Source: Epithemia pelagica
Taxonomy: Eukaryota > Bacillariophyta > Bacillariophyceae > Surirellales > Surirellaceae
Length of the DNA stretch: 64,000 bases
Direction: 5' to 3'
Assembly: GCA_946965045.2 (NCBI GenBank)
Contig: OX337228.1
Location: 4,960,001 to 5,024,000 of the forward strand
Below the pieces are notes generated by a model that saw only the letters and a list, made by a program, of their open reading frames with translations, did not search any database and was not told the DNA's origin. The position numbers and the translations under genes are program-made. Below, in pieces: positions 60,540-64,000 of this stretch (the first letter of the stretch is position 1; every line of letters starts with the position of its first letter).

Positions 60540-63500
60540 TTAAAATTTCTGCAACGTCATGGTGCTCATGAATTGCTGGTAGAGCCGTCCTGAAGAGAAC
60601 ATCGACGAGATGGCAGCGAATGTCTCGTCGATGTTTTCCATTGTCAACTCGACAAAGAAAGATCCCTTCGAGACACTGCACATTGTTTTACACTCCTCGA
60701 TGTGCTCTGGTTCCACATCAACCCCCAAGATGATCAAGTGAACATTGCTCTCATTTTCCCTGTTCATGCGTGCTATCTGCCACTTAATTGACTGGTATGG
60801 GCCGGAATCCCAAGAATATCCATCAGTAAAAAGTAGGACATAAGTATCAACCTCTTGGGACACCGACGAATCCAGAACAACCTGCATCGCGAAGGGCAGA
60901 GCGGAGCATACCCTTTCGCTGGTAGATTTCGTTGCAAGATCCAAAACGTTCTTTTGTTTGTCTTTGAACTCTCCTTTCGGACACAACTCAAGGGTCTGGT
61001 CGCCTTTAACAGTGTAGGCTACGACGGCGACACAGTCCTCATCTGTCACGTGGTTCTCAAAAAGGTTCAAACATTTTGAGTTGATCAGAGGGAACACTCC
61101 ATCACTTTCCAAACGCTCGTTCAATTCAAGTGCGAATATCACACACTTCCCTAAAACCAACGTTGGGCCTCGACACGTTCTTGACATTCTCCTCAATGTA
61201 GAACTCACAGAGGAGAGAGTCTGTGATGACCAACCATGCCCATCGTCGCTTTGTGTGAAATTCAAAAGTGCCGTCGAGGCGAGCCCAAAAGGCCCTTCCA
61301 ACAAGAATTCATCCTCTGTGAACATTCTCATCGCAAGTCGGGCAGCCTCGGATCGGTTCCCCTTGCAGCCATTAAGTCTAATGGCAGCTCCTTCAAGCTC
61401 CTGGAGTCGACCAACTCTACTTACACAGTCAAAGAGAGGCGCTGATACTTCGTGCCACGCAGCAAACAAAAGCTCATCAGCTTCGTCCACCAGTCTAGCC
61501 GGATCCCATATGCTAGCAACGCCTGTGTCACCGAAATGAGCACAAAGACCGTGAATTCTTCGAAGCATTCTGCTGAAGCATTCATCGGAGAACTGAAGCA
61601 ACAACTTGTTCTCTATGAAATATTCCTTGACATCATAGTCCAAGTCTCGTGCCCTCTTGATGTCCTCCAGGCCCCTTTCTCTTGCATTTGCTGGAGCGTC
61701 TGACTCTCTTGCAAAGAAAAGGAGGAAGAGCCCACGATTGAACAACCGGTCGGCTAGCTCACGTGCGAAAGCAGATTTCGCCGAGAAACTATCTGCCTTG
61801 TCAAACTCAGTTTGGCTTATCGAGACTGCCTCGTCAAAAAGCCGAGTAGCAAAGTCGCCATATCCATGAGTGAGGGACCCGTCCGTTTGTGTCCCTAGTT
61901 CAAGGATTCGCGCTAGTACTATATTTCCCAGGTTGTTGCATGCTATTCCTATAGCTTTCCGGTCGTTGATCTTCCGGAACAATTGGATCGCATCACTGAC
62001 TATCTGGCTTGCCCAGACTAGATTTCCTGAGTAAAAGGCCGCGTTTGCAATCCTCACAATCTTGTAGAGCTTCGAAAACGAGTTATAGACTTGATGGGTT
62101 TCACGAGAGCCGCCCCGAAGTGGCGGTATGTCTCGTTTTCCCTCAATGGAGTTGATGTTCCGAACGGCTCTTAGAAGCGTAATCATTGGTCGGGTTACAT
62201 GAATTGTCACCTACACCATAAAAGGAAGAAAACTTAGAGATGCCAAAGTTTCCAAACCCAATATATGGAGTCATCCTTACCTTGCACACAACAAACAAGA
62301 AAACAATCGAAAGAACAAGAATTATGACTGCGTCAATAATGGCTAACCGATCAAGGTCACCATACATCGTTTCTTCGACCTCTTCGAATGACCGCCGAAT
62401 ATCTCGGGCGAAGTTGACGATTGCTACCGAATACATGGTTTCTGTTCTTGTCGTGACTCCCATGTCGAGACGACTTGGGTCTAATGATGCGAGTATAGTT
62501 TGGTTAACAGCAGCATATGCAGCCACCAATTCCTCCTCTTCTCCGTCCTTCGTTTGTCTGGTGAATGTTGCCAAGCCATGTTGGCCTGCCTTCATCGACG
62601 CTAGGACGCCCTTCTCAAATCCATCCTTGTCCTGGGGACGATTGCCGTGATTCTCGAATAACTCATCCGTGATTTTCGAAGAATTCCATGTCTTTGATTT
62701 ATTCGTTCCCACAACAACATCGCCTTCGTATATATCAATGCCAGGTGTTACAAGAAACGATATGGGAAAACTCAGAGAATGGAATGCTTCTTCAAGCAGT
62801 TTGTGTGGATAGTCTAAGAGCATCACTCCCACAAAATCACCATCAATGGGGTTAACAACAGGAGTTGCGATGCTCAACCCCACTGGACCTGACGGGCCAA
62901 ACAAGTATGGTGCTGTCATGTGTAACGTGCTTGATTTTCGTGTTGTACTATACCAATCACGGCAACGTGGGTCGAACCCGTATTTTCCTTCGGGACAAAG
63001 CTCCGGTGCGATCAAAAATGCTTTATTTCCTTCGTCGGAAACAAAGAAAGAAGTGGTTGAATGAACATGGGAGCAACCAGTGAACCCACTAAACATTCCA
63101 TCTGCTTCAAATCCAATGAAACTTCCAAGTATTTGCCTCTCATATCCAGCGGCATTGCGGTAATTAAAAAGAGGAAACTCAACGACAGCCAGAGCGGATG
63201 AAACCCGAAGTCGGTCGTAAGTTGTCTCGAACCCTGCGGCGTTTGCACCCTTTTCCGCCCCAGGTAGTTCAGATGCATTATAATTCCAGATCGTTTCTTC
63301 AGGTGAGGCAGGGAAACTGGTGACATTTAGACGACCCCCTGTGAGGGGATCCATATCTAGTTCCAACACTGAGTAGAATCTCGCTTGCCTACGGCGTGAT
63401 TCGTGTCGGTCAAACTCTTCGGTGCAAGACCTGATGGGCTCAAAGGTATCGTCCCAATCACATGGACATTGATACGCGTCAGATAACAAAAGGTCACACT

Positions 63501-64000
63501 TGTAAATATCGGACGATTTGCATTCGTCTGATGCAGTCTGGAGTTCAGTGAACGAATCGGCTCTAGGAACTGCACCAAAATGGAGCCAGGAAGCCATGCG
63601 CGCGATCCAGTACAGATCGCGCCCCGGAGAAGCTAGAATCATACCGACCAATGTTGCCTTCGACATCACAATCGATTCATAGGCTTGCATCTCAAGGTCA
63701 TACGAAACCTGGTTTAAATCGTCAACCCACGCTGGAACGGTATCGATCATTGCTTGAGTGACGATAGCTGTAATGATAGTATTTGTCACCAAGAGTGGAA
63801 TGACAATAAGCAACACAATCCAGCAAAACAGGCGAGAGCGATAGACTTCCCTCCCGCCTTCGAGATCTTTAGGTCCTTCTTCGGGTAAACTAGCAACAAC
63901 TGGCCCTACATGTTTCTTTGGAGGTGCAGGAAACACTGTGTTTGAGAATGCCTTCAAAGCCTTCTGTTCATTAACTGTGGTAGAAACAGGTTGATCAGGC
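60540..64000 (-). CDS. Cache-domain receptor with TPR-like and vWA-like regions (5' cut by window edge)
   Basis: Two exons are visible, 64000-62281 (open to the edge) and 62210-60540, giving about 1129 residues; the N-terminus is outside the window. A 70-nt intron joins FVVCK to VTIHVTRPMITLL. Order: membrane segment 1 (RLFCWIVLLIVIPLLVTNTI), an extracellular double-Cache region of about 430 residues (including KYGFDPRCRDWY, TAPYLFGPSGPVGLSIATPV and GDFVGVMLLDYPHK), membrane segment 2 (LAIIDAVIILVLSIVFLFV), a HAMP-like helix (VTRPMITLLRAVRNIN), TPR-like helices (WASQIVSDAIQLFRKINDR, then GIACNNLGNIVLARI), and a vWA-like domain (CVIFALELNERL, VAVVAYT, YVLLFTDGYSWD). The MIDAS first motif DxSxS is replaced by ELNER, so metal binding is doubtful. 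Cache domains bind small molecules such as amino acids; this looks like a sensor. No kinase or cyclase follows. Confidence 0.82.

Overview
The window looks like nuclear DNA of a diatom, probably a pennate one. The supporting signs are compact genes on both strands with few short GT-AG introns (about 63-300 nt), two heat-shock transcription factors within 17 kb (this family is expanded in diatoms), a eukaryotic gene complement that includes SPX, EHD, VPS34 and GEMIN2, and a membrane-anchored triosephosphate isomerase. No prokaryotic operon or plasmid signal is present. The lineage is inferred from gene content and architecture, not from a search. I found 28 protein genes: 26 complete models and 2 cut by the window edges. 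Many needed splicing by hand. I located donors and acceptors by reading frame, domain continuity and splice-site sequence.

Layout, left half. 0-8 kb: end of an unknown membrane protein, a DHHC-type palmitoyltransferase with a badly eroded zinc site, a nuclear-type SPX protein and a tandem CCCH zinc-finger protein. 8-18.7 kb: ankyrin protein, MIT-like protein, cyclin T/K-like cyclin, TPI, mitochondrial SLC30A9-like zinc transporter, nucleolar L1-domain protein and a tail-anchored unknown. 19.5-29 kb: PAS protein, F-box/Sel1 protein, a 2.5-kb gene-free stretch, HSF, METTL13-like methyltransferase and a membrane RING-H2 ligase. 29.8-39 kb: EHD ATPase, VPS34 lipid kinase, F-box/cytochrome-b5 fusion and a nucleotide-sugar transporter.

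Layout, right half. 38.9-41.6 kb is repeat-rich and holds a 1.3-kb element with 25-bp perfect terminal inverted repeats and a 4-bp TAGG target duplication. A second HSF follows, then a divergent mitochondrial-carrier-like protein, a SET-domain protein, GEMIN2 and PIG-C. 48.9-51.5 kb is another repeat island, with a GC-rich hairpin and a second inverted-repeat element carrying duplicated palindromes. The end holds a FIT2-like lipid-droplet/ER enzyme, a tRNA-dihydrouridine synthase, a single-pass surface protein, an ATP6AP2-like V-ATPase accessory protein and a Cache/TPR/vWA receptor cut by the right edge.

Several genes touch the endomembrane system (VPS34, EHD, MIT-like, RING, PIG-C, FIT2-like, ATP6AP2-like, sugar transporter), but they are individually transcribed and I see no operon-like system. 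The most unusual signals are the two inverted-repeat elements, a short dispersed family built on TAGGAGTA/CTAGCTAGG that I saw only between genes, the F-box/cytochrome-b5 fusion, and the palmitoyltransferase that keeps its catalytic triad while losing most zinc ligands.
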